NCBI GenBank assembly: GCA_039720395.1
Contig: CM077831.1
Coordinates: 1,771,001-1,835,000, forward strand
Direction of reading: 5' to 3'
DNA: 64,000 nucleotides
Source of the DNA: Liquidambar formosana
Taxonomy: Eukaryota > Streptophyta > Magnoliopsida > Saxifragales > Altingiaceae
Positions 35,887-45,157 of the stretch are shown here, piece after piece (position 1 is the stretch's first letter; each line of letters begins with the position of its first letter). The notes beneath the pieces were generated by a model. That model saw only the letters and a list, made by a program, of their open reading frames with translations. It did not search any database and was not told where the DNA came from. Position numbers and translations under genes: made by a program.

Positions 35887-36669
35887 GCCAGCACGTCTAT
35901 GGATAAAAAAGTTTTAACCTTTAGCCTAAGGACTTATCCTAAACCTCCATATTTTCCTTAATGAACTCGGTCTCTACACCATGTTCAATTAATTCATTCC
36001 TTTTATCCAATTACCTTTACAAGGGTCATGGATTAAGGGTATGTTTAAAAGAATAGGGTATAGAGTCCTTCGATTAGGTTTAATTAATCCCTTAGGACTA
36101 GCACATCACAAACATAGCTTTACATCCTATTTCCTTAATTTATTCCTCCTAACCCATGACCTTAACGAAGGTTAGGGTTTAAAGGTCTATGTTAAGGGCA
36201 TAAGATATAAAGCCTCACACCACAAACACGGCATAGCATCATTACAAACAAATGTGGGTGCATAAAGGTGAGACCATAGTGTCCTACAAGGCCCACTACA
36301 TGAACTAAAAGAGGGTAGGCTAGGGTCCTTCACTTGCTTGAGCAATCCTTATACCTAACCACATGTGGCATCAGGAACGCCGCGTGGGTCCAGCAGTACG
36401 TGATTAACTCATTTAATATACCCAAGGGTACTAGGCAAGAGAGGTTGATAGCTTTCACCCCAACACTTGGAATCAGGAAAACCAAGGTTGAAACTAGGCC
36501 CATCGTTGGCAAGGATACATCGAGCGACATCGATCCTAGCATGCAAGAGTTTGCGCACACAATGCAATAAATGAAAGCACACAATCAAGCGGATGCAATG
36601 TGATTGATTTTAATTAAACATAAGAAATTAACCTAGCCCAATTAAACTTTATAGAGTCTAGCCCACAAG
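35887..36669 (-). other. Leader of element B, no gene
   Basis: Untranslated sequence between PBS and gag, closely matching 10468-11244. No supported gene. Confidence 0.7.
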
Positions 36670-36687
36670 TCCCCAGTGGAGTCGCCA
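36670..36687 (-). other. Primer-binding site, element B
   Basis: The minus strand reads TGGCGACTCCACTGGGGA, three bases from the LTR edge at 36691; same site as in A. Confidence 0.8.
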
Positions 36688-36690
36688 AAC

Positions 36691-37893
36691 TGTGAACCCC
36701 AGAAATTGGGCCCACGAGGATTGACGAAAAGATTAGTTTGTTTGAAAAAGAAAAAGGAAAGGAGTCGCCACCTCATTTTTTAAAGGAAACAAGGAAAACC
36801 CTAAAAACAGTTTGTTTTAGAAAAACAATTTGAATGACTCCATAAAAAAGGAAAGGCAAAAACCAATCTTTTGGAAACCAAAGAAATCGGGGATTCGGAG
36901 GCTAAGTTATGACATGGGAAGGTTCTAGGTAAAGCCTATAGGCACCCATGTCACCCTTTCGGTCTCTCAGTTCATTTGGGCTAAATCACGATCTTTCCAT
37001 ACAAAAATCAGCAAGTATATCATCACAAGAATTGCATGCATATCATATATTTCATTCATTCATCCATGCATAATAAGCACATAAAAATAGAAAATAAAGA
37101 AAAAAGAAAACAACACAAAAAGAAACCTAGGATGCTTGGATCCTAGAACGGACTTGAGCCTCACGAAGAGCGCCTACGTACCATGCAGAGAAATACATGG
37201 ATCAAAGTCCACGTAGTTCGAATAGAATTAGGGTTAAGTCTTAATACAAACCTATGGTTAAAACCCTAGGTTTCCTTATTTGAAAAAGAGTTGAATATGA
37301 TAGATAAACCAAGTTTGAAATTAAGAAAATTCCATAAAATGGAAACCTTGATAAAAACAGAATTTTATTGGTTAAGGAAACCCTTGATTTAAACCATAGA
37401 CTTGTATTAAAAATTAACCCTAAGAGGGAGAAGAGAAAAAGTTAAGGAGAGAGGTGAATTGGGGCACCTTCACACCCGCTTACCTGAGCGCAATAGCTCC
37501 AAGCATTAGCCATTTCAAGTATTGGCAGCCCTATTCGCCATAGGACAATTACCACACCTATTTGCACCCTTACAAGTGCTCAAAACCACGCAAAAATACT
37601 AACATACAAATCTGGACAGAATAGTATTATGGCCTAAAATCATCCACTAAGCATGCTAACAGCAAAAACAGCAAACTATCATAAGCCCTAACACAATCCT
37701 AGAATCATATCATGCATAAAAACCCTAGAATGATCTAACATGCATGCAAAAATATCATATTTACTCCACATGTAAAACATACACAGCAAACATGAAGAAA
37801 AACCAATGAAAAGACCTACTTTATCATGCTGTATGAAAACTAACATAAAACAAGGACACTAACAACCCTAAACTCACAAATATGCTTAAAAAC
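36691..37893 (-). repeat. 5' LTR of element B, inner part
   Basis: Begins TGTGAACCCC and is continued at 53948-55452; total about 2708 bp without the TSD copy. Contains the CTACGTA hairpin at 37173-37219. Interrupted by element C after AAAAC (37889-37893). Confidence 0.9.
37173..37219. other. CTACGTA hairpin in the LTR of element B
   Basis: Same arms and bulge as 11744-11790; the loop differs slightly (CAGAG for CAGCG). Confidence 0.65.
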
Positions 37894-38918
37894 TGTGAGC
37901 GCCGTGTCCTTTCACCACGCCGGCTCGAGAGTACGCCACTAACCGCGGACGATTAGGGCGGAGAGGGAGTCGCCACCCGATTTTGGCCTCGGGAACCGAT
38001 TGACCCCTAGCAAGGGCCCAACTCGTCATTACCCAAAGAATCAAGGTTCAGAGCTAGGGTACGCGGACGGGAAGGTGTTAGGCACCCGTCTGCGCCCGGC
38101 TAAAACCCGGCCTCACATACACTTATTGGCTTTAATTAAAAAGGGTTTAATCAAACTTGACCACTATACAAGCACTTATGTAAAATCAATCGATGGCATG
38201 CAATAATGAGGATAAAAAAGGATTAAAAGGAAGATATATATACAAGAAGGAAAACTCGAAGGTAAAAAGGATACTTACACTGTCTGCAAAACAGAAAGCG
38301 GAGTTAATTTGTCAAAAAACAGGGCTATGCACGTACGTGCATCTCATACATACGTACGTGCATGCCTTAGCAATACCTCACAGATTCATGCCTAACCCCC
38401 TACTGGATTCATACCCATGACCACGGTTTATACAAAAATCATCTAAATGTATTTTAAGGACGATGGAAATGCTCTGATTTGAATGGCATGGCAACATATG
38501 CATATAAATGAATGATATTTGAGTATAGGACCTAAATCATGCAAACTAAATGCCAAAACGATGAACGGGTCCTATGTGGCCTTACACCTTAGAAATGAGT
38601 GAAAAATTCCATTTCAAACCTTAAATACACAAGCAAACCAATGCCGGGTTAGATCTGAAATCATGAGTATTAAATGACCGGATGTACGTATCGAACGCAA
38701 TATTCTATTCATGCAATATCACAAATGACTATGCTAAATCATTAAAGTACAACGAGATTAAGGGTTGAAGAAGGTTACCCTCAGGTACGGGCAACAGCGA
38801 TTCCGTCGTAGGCTTAGCTCTTCGGACTCCCGTAGACACAGCCGCCAATGCAAAGTTTTTTTCAGAGTGATGGTTTGATAGCCAAAATTCGGATCCCTTC
38901 TCTTGAATGGAAGCGGGG

Positions 38919-38927
38919 TATTTATAG
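38919..38927 (-). promoter_or_regulatory. LTR TATA box, element C (3' LTR copy)
   Basis: CTATAAATA on the minus strand, conserved at 53623-53631 in the 5' LTR. Confidence 0.7.
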
Positions 38928-39058
38928 GCGGGGATTAGGGTTTGATTCGGGGGTTTCTAAGGTTTCCCAGCCGCCATTGAGCAGTTGTCAGCGTGGGGGC
39001 TGCATAAGGTAAGAAACAATTTCGGAGGGAAGCGATGGAATTCAAAAAAAAGGGTCAT

Positions 39059-39112
39059 GATCGTACGTGCTTGGTACATGCACGTACATGCATATCCCAT
39101 GCACGTACGTGC
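39059..39112. repeat. GCACGTACGTGC array, 3' LTR of C
   Basis: Three 12-bp palindromic sites (39059 GATCGTACGTGC, 39080 GCACGTACATGC, 39101 exact) spaced 21 bp. The 5' LTR copy (53763, 53784) has one unit fewer. Confidence 0.85.
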
Positions 39113-39259
39113 ATAGGGTATCAAATTGTCATCCCAGGCTTGCTGTGTCCTCGTGAGTCCTTCGGGCGTGCTTGCGATGGTCCGTTGGCTACTGCCCTTC
39201 ATCATTGGGTCTCAGAAAGTGGCTTGAGGTGTCAAGTGGTACAAAATGGGGTGTTAACA

Positions 39260-39280
39260 GTTTGCCCCTTCTTTTGATTT
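39260..39280 (-). other. Candidate polypurine tract of element C
   Basis: The minus strand reads AAAAGAAGGGGCAAAC directly before the LTR start TGTTAACACC. Confidence 0.7.
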
Positions 39281-39403
39281 TGCTCGTGCAATGAACAAAA
39301 TTAAAAGACCCGAAAACACTCATTTTGGACCAATTGGCTCATGCAAACCTCAAATGATACAAATGCATGTATGAAAGGTCGGATCAGGGGAAGTTCCCTA
39401 CTT

Positions 39404-39442
39404 CCTACGTACCTCTTAACGAGGATCAGACCTACCGTAGTT
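39404..39442. other. CTACGTA hairpin, element C 3' region
   Basis: CCTACGTACCTC, short loop TTAAC, GAGG, bulge ATCAGACC, then TACCGTAG. The inner helix CCTC/GAGG differs from the A/B/F copies but still pairs; the outer helix is imperfect. Confidence 0.6.
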
Positions 39443-39507
39443 CATAGTGTATGGTGATACCTTTCCGGGGCAATCGGAAGGTAATGCGTGGCTTCCGGGG
39501 AATCCAG

Positions 39508-40201
39508 CATTTTGAAATTTGTGGGGTAAATTCCAATTAAATCCGGGTTGATTTAATTCCGAATTGAAATTCGCGGAGTGAATTCCAATTAAATCCGGGT
39601 TGATGAGATTTTGAATTAAAATTCGCGGGGTGAATTCCAATTAAATTCGGGTTGATTTAATTCCGAATTGAAATTCGCGGAGTGAATTCCAATTAAATCC
39701 GGGTTGATGAGATTTTGAATTAAAATTCGCGGGGTGAATTCCAATTAAATCCGGGTTGATTTAATTCCGAATTGAAATTCGCGGAGTGAATTCCAATTAA
39801 ATCCGGGTTGATGAGATTTTGAATTAAAATTCGTGGGATGAATTCCAATTAAGTCCGGGCTGATTAGATTTCGAATTGAAATTCGCGGAGTGAATTCCAA
39901 TTAAATCCGGGTTGATGAGATTTTGAATTAAAATTTGCGGGATGAATTCCAATTAAATCCGGGCTGATTAGATTTCGAATTAAAATTCGCGGAGTGAATT
40001 CCAATTAAATCCAGATTGATTAAATTTCAAATTAGATCCGGGTTGATTAAATTTCGAATTGAAATCCGCGGAGTGAATTCCAATTAAATCCAGGCTGATT
40101 AAGTCTCGAATTGAAATTCGCGGGATGAATTCCAATTAAATCCGGGTTGATTAAGTCTCGAATTGAAATTCGCGGGGTGAATTCCAATTAAATCTGGGTT
40201 G
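39508..40201. repeat. 52-bp tandem repeat, about 13 copies, 3' region of element C
   Basis: The TCGCGG core recurs at 39571, 39623, 39675, 39727, 39779, 39831 (TCGTGG), 39883, 39935 (TTGCGG), 39987 and on to 40170, mostly exactly 52 bp apart. Two subtypes alternate between 39545 and 39830 (ending GCGGAGTG or GCGGGGTG), forming a 104-bp dimer unit. Each unit can fold: AATTGAAATTC and GAATTCCAATT arms with one mismatch around GCGGAGT. Tandem repeats at this place are typical of Tat elements. Confidence 0.92.
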
Positions 40202-40536
40202 ATGGAAGGGATATTTTAAAACGAGTTTAGATTGGTTGATTACCGAGTCGAACCGCAAATAAATCTGCAATTGAAGCCCATGATCGCACGTGCCTCGGTT
40301 ACAATCGCACGATCAGGCCCTATGCACGTACGTGCATCCGGTTTTCGCGGGTATTCAAAGAGACTCCCCCAAACGGCGTCGTTTCCAATGCATGGTTATA
40401 AGGCAGTTCAAAAGGCGCGAAAACGCCTATAAACTTGCACCCACGTCCCATAATCCTCACGTACACTCCTACAAACCAAGAGACCTTACATTTCCCATCC
40501 TCACCTCCTGCTTCTCGATCTCATTCGAGCATACTC
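40202..40536 (+). promoter_or_regulatory. Upstream region of the plant-mobile-domain gene in element C
   Basis: TATA box TATAAA at 40428-40433, about 104 bp before the ATG. A GCACGTACGTGC palindrome at 40324-40335, about 93 bp upstream of the TATA, and a CATGATCGCACGTGC variant starting at 40280. No other gene. Confidence 0.6.
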
Positions 40537-43178
40537 ATGGCGCCCAAACGTCAGCGCACATCGGCGAAGGCGAGCACATCAGGTGCCACACCGGCGAGGG
40601 ACCCCGACGAGCTAGGGAGGCCCGCGATTCAAAGGTGGCGCCCCCAGCCTCGCCTCCAACGTAGTGAGGGTGGCATTCTCCTCCATCCCACTGAGCACGC
40701 CTCCCATCTTGCCGCGTTAGGCCGAGTAAGTGTTTATTTTCGCAATGTTTATTTCATTTTCGGCTGCCGGGACGAAACCTCGACTTTGGGTTATCACGAA
40801 AACAAATGTGAGGGGGTAAAATCAGGGGATTTGGTGGGATGTTACCGAAATGGAAGAAGAACTGGAAAAAACCCAGCTAAAGGCACGTACGTACGTGCGT
40901 CTTATGCGTGCGCACGTGTCTTTATCCAGACTTAACCCACCTTCTTCCAATCAATCGTGGAATAGGACACATTCGAGCATCTTCGAGGCTCGAAAAGGAC
41001 GGGAGGGGGTTGGAATCTCATGGATTTGTGCGGGCGTAACTGGAAACACAAGAGGCAACAACCTGATGCACGTACATGCCTGCCTGATGCACGTACGTGC
41101 TTATGGCATGCACGTACGTGCTTGGCCCCTTTTTTTTTTTTTTTTTTGCAACGAACGTGGGGTGGGATCCAAAAAGAGGCAAAAATGGTCATAGGCACGT
41201 ACGTGCCTTCCTGATGCACGTACGTGCTTAAGGCATGTACGTACGTGCCTACTATGTCTTCCTCCTTATTTTCAGATTTTTCCTTTTTATTCTGCTGTAA
41301 ATATACATACCTGTGCTGTGCTTACCTGGTTTCACCTTGTGCAACAGTTGCCCAAGCTGCCCGTTACCCGTGGAGGCGTGGCGAACGCGAAGGCGTGGTG
41401 GGCTCGTCTCACAGCAGAGACGAAGGCCCTAGTTACCGGTGCTGGTTTTGGGACGGTGATCTCAGGACTAGTGGATGACAGCGACCGGGCTTTCGTTCAC
41501 TGCATGCCCGTTACCCATACTTTCCATATTGCCGGCCGGGAGCTGACCTTGACCTCCTACGACTTCTACCGCCTCACCGGCTTGCGTATGGATGGCCTTC
41601 CGCTTCCTTTCGACCATGAGGAGAGCGAGAGGGAGAGATTCTCCCATGAGCTTTTGGGGATTGAGTATGACAGCGCCTCCATCTTCATCTTGGACATCTA
41701 TGACCGTATGTCCACCCAGGGGCAGGGTACAGCCGCCCAGCGGATCCGGATGGCGCGCGGGTATTTGCTGTTTCTGATAGGGGGCTATCTAGTCCCGAAT
41801 GCTGCTCAGACAGTCCCCTTTGGCTGGTTGCTGGCCTTGAGGGACTTAGGGAGGGCTCGCGAGTTCAGCTGGGGGGCGGCGGTGTACGGCCATGTGATCT
41901 CGGCTATGGACTCGCTGAGTCAGATGGCTGTCCAGTCCATGGTTAGCCACTGGCGGGTCTGGGCGCTATATATCCCTTCATTTTCCTCCTCTTTTGTTTC
42001 TTTTCTCTTTTTCCTTAACCGTCATCCCATATTGGCTTCTTATCACATCTACTTGTGCAGCTTTGGGCAGGTCGGTACTTCCGCGCGGATCTGGATTCCC
42101 CCGTCGACAAGCACGACTATTGGAGCTCCCGTCGCTTCCTGGACGAGCTGACCGTTGATCGGGTAAGTCCTATTTCACTTTAATGGTACGGTTGGTAGCA
42201 TTATACTCATGTATTCACCCTATTACTGCTTTTCCATAGATCATCCCGCGCCCCTGGGAGGGCACCCTCGCACGCGCCCCTGCTGAGTGGGATGCTGCTG
42301 CCTTGACGCTCTCCACCCTGTCCACGGTGTTCAAGTGCCCTGGGGTCCGCTCCTTCTATCTTGCGGAGAGGATGGTATGGCAGATTGCTGATGTGGGTGC
42401 AGGTGGTCCTCCGGTCCCAGTGGATCCTCCTCGTTTTGTCGCTATCCCTGCTGAGGCGACATCAAGTGACCTGGCTGCCTGGCGGGCCATGATCCCCTAT
42501 ACGGATCGCCTATCTGCCGAGGAGATCGACTATGCCTCCTTTGCGCGGGAGCGGTTGATGGGCAGCATCTTTGTTGCGCCGGTATGTATACCCTTTCCTG
42601 AGTCTTGTTAATTTCCCCTCTCTGCTTTCTTTTTAACACCTGTGCTTGACTTCTTTCCACAGGCTGCTCCTGATGCAGATGAGCCTGCTGGGCTGGCCCC
42701 CATCATGCCGGGGTGGAGCGTGCCTTTCCATATCACACCTGATTTAGCCATGGAGGAGGATATCCCTAGGCTAAACAGGTGCATTGGGTACCCGATGGCT
42801 GAGGGTACTAGGCCGGTGAGTTTCCAAGTTCCTGCATTTGTTAGTTTTCACGCATATATACAAGTAAAGCATGCATGTCCTAATGATTGCCCCTTGCTTT
42901 TCTACTCGCAGCTCACCCGTGAGGAGTCTTCGACACTTTTACGGATGGTAGGGAGCCTGAAGGTCATGGTCACGTCTCTCTCGCACAGACTAGTGATCGC
43001 AGAGCAGGCTCCTGCTGGAGAGGACTGGGATGGCTTCGGGGCCGATGATGACGGCGGCGACGGCGATGGCGGTGATGGTGGCGATGATGATGATGGTGGT
43101 GATGGCGATGGTGGTGATGGTGGCGACAATAGCCCGCCAGCCTCTCCTGCCCGGACACCTTTATATGTTCCGCGTTGA
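40537..43178 (+). CDS. Plant-mobile-domain (aminotransferase-like PMD) gene in element C, six predicted exons, 553 aa
   Basis: An extra gene running against gag-pol. Exons: 40537-40725, 41348-41956, 42061-42162, 42240-42581, 42663-42815, 42912-43178. All introns are GT-AG and phase 0 (e.g. CGA|GTAAGT at 40726, CGG|GTAAGT at 42163, CCG|GTATGT at 42582), and the joined frame has no stop. The start MAPKRQRTSAK gives a basic, possibly nuclear N-terminus. PMD signatures: AWWARLTAETKALVTGAGFG (start of exon 2) and THTFHIAGRELTLTSYDFYR followed by LTGLRMDGLPL. The C-terminus is an Asp/Gly low-complexity tail. Host PMD proteins MAIN and MAIL1 act in transposon silencing and gene expression; the role of retroelement copies is unknown. 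Intron 1 (622 bp) holds GCACGTACGTGC arrays. Exon limits are predicted by eye; the 41957 donor is the weakest. Confidence 0.8.
40882..41248. repeat. GCACGTACGTGC arrays in intron 1 of the PMD gene
   Basis: Sites at 40882 (extended), 41068 (variant), 41089, 41110, 41195, 41216 and 41233 (variant). Within clusters the spacing is 21 bp (41068-41089-41110; 41195-41216). The second cluster is followed by a T run at 41130-41148. Confidence 0.88.
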
Positions 43179-43672
43179 TGTATTTGTTTTGGACATTTGG
43201 GGATACTTATTTATTTTTGGACATGTACTCACGTACTTATTTCTCCTTTCCTTTCTGTAGATTAGGACATGACTGTTACTCTTTTTTATGGCTGTGATAT
43301 ATCAGACGTGGCTTGTTCTTTTCTTTTTTCTTTTTCTCTTACACCACGATGCACATTTTTCCTTTCTTGTTTCTTCCATTGCGCTAGGATAAATAGCAAG
43401 CCATTTAATACAGGGAGAACACCCAAAAAAGCCTCATATGACAGCAAAAAGACCGTAAAATCGAGAAAAGGGGACGAAAATACGCGGAGGAGAGTCTGGG
43501 CACGTACGTGCATAGGCCATGCTCGTACGTGCACAGTCCATGCTCGTACGTGCACAGGCCATGCTCGTACGATCATGGGGCCTTCACTTTCCTTTTTCTC
43601 GCACTTCGTTGATTTGGCAACTTTTTCTGCATAAAACGAGCCCCCTTCCTCGTTCTTCTTCACTGAAACCCT
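43179..43672 (+). promoter_or_regulatory. Intergenic region and promoter of the DUF7745-like gene, with a 21-bp palindrome array
   Basis: No gene. Four palindromic sites spaced exactly 21 bp: 43500-43511 (exact), 43521-43532, 43542-43553 (both GCTCGTACGTGC) and 43563-43574 (GCTCGTACGATC). An AT-rich CATAAAAC at about 43630 is the best TATA candidate before the ATG at 43673. A long frame through the array encodes a 7-residue repeat (HARTC-), an artefact of 21 being divisible by 3. Confidence 0.6.
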
Positions 43673-44986
43673 ATGATGGAAGACCCTAAGTTTGTCAAAG
43701 ATATAAAACGATGGCTCTTGTCCTTTGATAACCGAGCTCGGGATGATTTCAAAGAAGCTTTCGGCCTCCCATGCTTGTTTGACTACTGTCGGGTGAAAAT
43801 CAACTACACTTTTCTTCTCGTTGCTTCGGAATATTGGAAACCAACCCGCCACGTCTTCCGATTCAATCTGAATGAGTTGTGCCCCACGCTCGAAGATTTT
43901 GGCGGTATCATAGGGCGGACTAGCTTCAATGGCTTGCTTCTTCCCCCTGTGGACAAGGTCCCTGCTGCAGAGGTGGCCCAGTTCTTAGGCCTTTCCGTGC
44001 GAATGGTGCAAGGGTGGACTTCGAGTTTTAAGGTGGACGTGGTGAAACTCGCCGAATATTTCGTGTCTCGTCCTATGCCTCCTGCTAGCCAGGCTCGGGT
44101 CTATTACCTGCGCGAGGCGTGCTTCTGTGCTCTTGCCGCCCTCTTTTTCAGAGATGAGTCATCGAGTCTGGAGACTTTTATTGTGCGCATGATCCTGGAG
44201 ATCAAGGATTTCAACCCCAGCATGGTTGTCTTGGCAGATACTCTGAACGGGCTCGATCGCGTGGCGCGGAGCGACAGTTTCTTCTTTGGTGGCAGCCCTC
44301 TTCTTCTACAGGTTTCTTTTTCTTCTCGGATTTTTTTTTTTTTTCAATGCCATGATCGTACGTGCATTGTCCATGCACGTACGTGCATAATCCATGTACG
44401 TACGTGCATGGTCTGTTAACCCTTCTACCCTTACTCTTTTGTGATGCAGATTTGGCTGTTCGAACGCCTAAAACTGGTCGAAGACCCTGCTATGAGTATC
44501 TGGACATATCACCCGCAGCACTATCGTCATAGGAAGGTCACCAAACCTTTCCCAAATGTCGAGCAAGCCCGGGATTTGCTGGAATCCATATCCTGCCACA
44601 ACATTCGCTGGCTCTGTCCTTGGTGGAGGACCTCTTATGCCGTTCGAAATCTGATCCTTCCTCACAGCATCATGCTGATTGGTCTTAAGGAGGTTTCTTT
44701 CTATTCCCCTATACGCATCCGTCGTCAGCAAGGGCTACGCCAGGCTCCGATCAAATGGGGTCACCTTGGTTACACCTACCCCTGGAAACCCAACCATGTG
44801 GATCGTGTGGAGAATGACTGGTATAGCAAGGCAGTGTATTGGGCCATCACCCCCTCTGAAGTGATTAGCCCCCCTGGGTCCTACTATAACTGGCTATTTA
44901 CCGACATGGAGAGAGAGGAAAAAGAAGAAGAAGAACACAAGAGAAAAAGGGAAACAGAGGTCGAAACAGAGGCAAGGAAGAAGTGA
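43673..44986 (+). CDS. DUF7745-like gene in element C, two predicted exons, 391 aa
   Basis: Second antisense extra gene. Exons 43673-44311 and 44450-44986 join in phase 0 (CTACAG|GTTTCT ... TGATGCAG|ATTTGG). Start MMEDPKFVKDIKRW; the second ATG at 43676 is equally possible. Blocks shared with the element A gene: HVFRFNLNELCPTLEDF (about residues 63-79), LADTLNGLD, GGSPLLLQ|IWLFERLKL across the splice junction, and a charged C-terminus ending in Glu/Lys runs (possible nuclear localisation). AATAAA at 45096-45101 gives a plausible poly(A) signal. The 138-bp intron contains a T run and three palindromic sites. Function unknown; related to plant mobile domain proteins by shared motifs. Confidence 0.8.
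44354..44407. repeat. GCACGTACGTGC array in the intron of the DUF7745-like gene
   Basis: Sites at 44354 (GATCGTACGTGC), 44375 (exact) and 44396 (GTACGTACGTGC), spaced 21 bp, next to a T run at about 44331-44344. Confidence 0.88.
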
Positions 44987-45157
44987 ACTTGACTATCCCC
45001 CGTACCCCTATCAACTATTGTACCCATGCACTTGCTTTTAATCCCTTATGAGTTAATGAATAAGCATCAGGAAGATGTAATGATTTTCCCCAATCAATAA
45101 AAAACTATTATTATTAATTTGAGCACTTAGTACTTTGCCAAATTGTCACTACTCTGC
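44987..45157. terminator. Convergent 3' ends of the DUF7745-like gene and pol, element C
   Basis: 171 bp between the + strand stop at 44986 and the - strand pol stop at 45158. Contains the + strand signal AATAAA (45096-45101). Confidence 0.5.

Larger units (their letters stand above)
37894..39259 (-). repeat. 3' LTR of element C (1366 bp)
   Basis: Starts TGTGAGCGCC, ends GGTGTTAACA. Minus-strand TATA CTATAAATA at 38919-38927. GCACGTACGTGC palindromes at 38329-38340 and 39101-39112, with variants at 39059-39070 and 39080-39091; the 39059-39112 group lies 130-190 bp upstream of the TATA. Confidence 0.95.

Noticed and set aside
42902..43158. Minus-strand frames rich in Ser/Pro or His
   Set aside because: These are the shadow of the Asp/Gly-coding tail of the plant-mobile-domain gene on the plus strand.
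43269..43852. Long frames on both strands through the 43500-43574 array encoding 7-residue repeats (HARTC- or HVRAW-type)
   Set aside because: The repeat is an artefact of a 21-bp DNA unit lying in frame. The same happens in introns and LTRs, and the region is better explained as the promoter of the gene at 43673.
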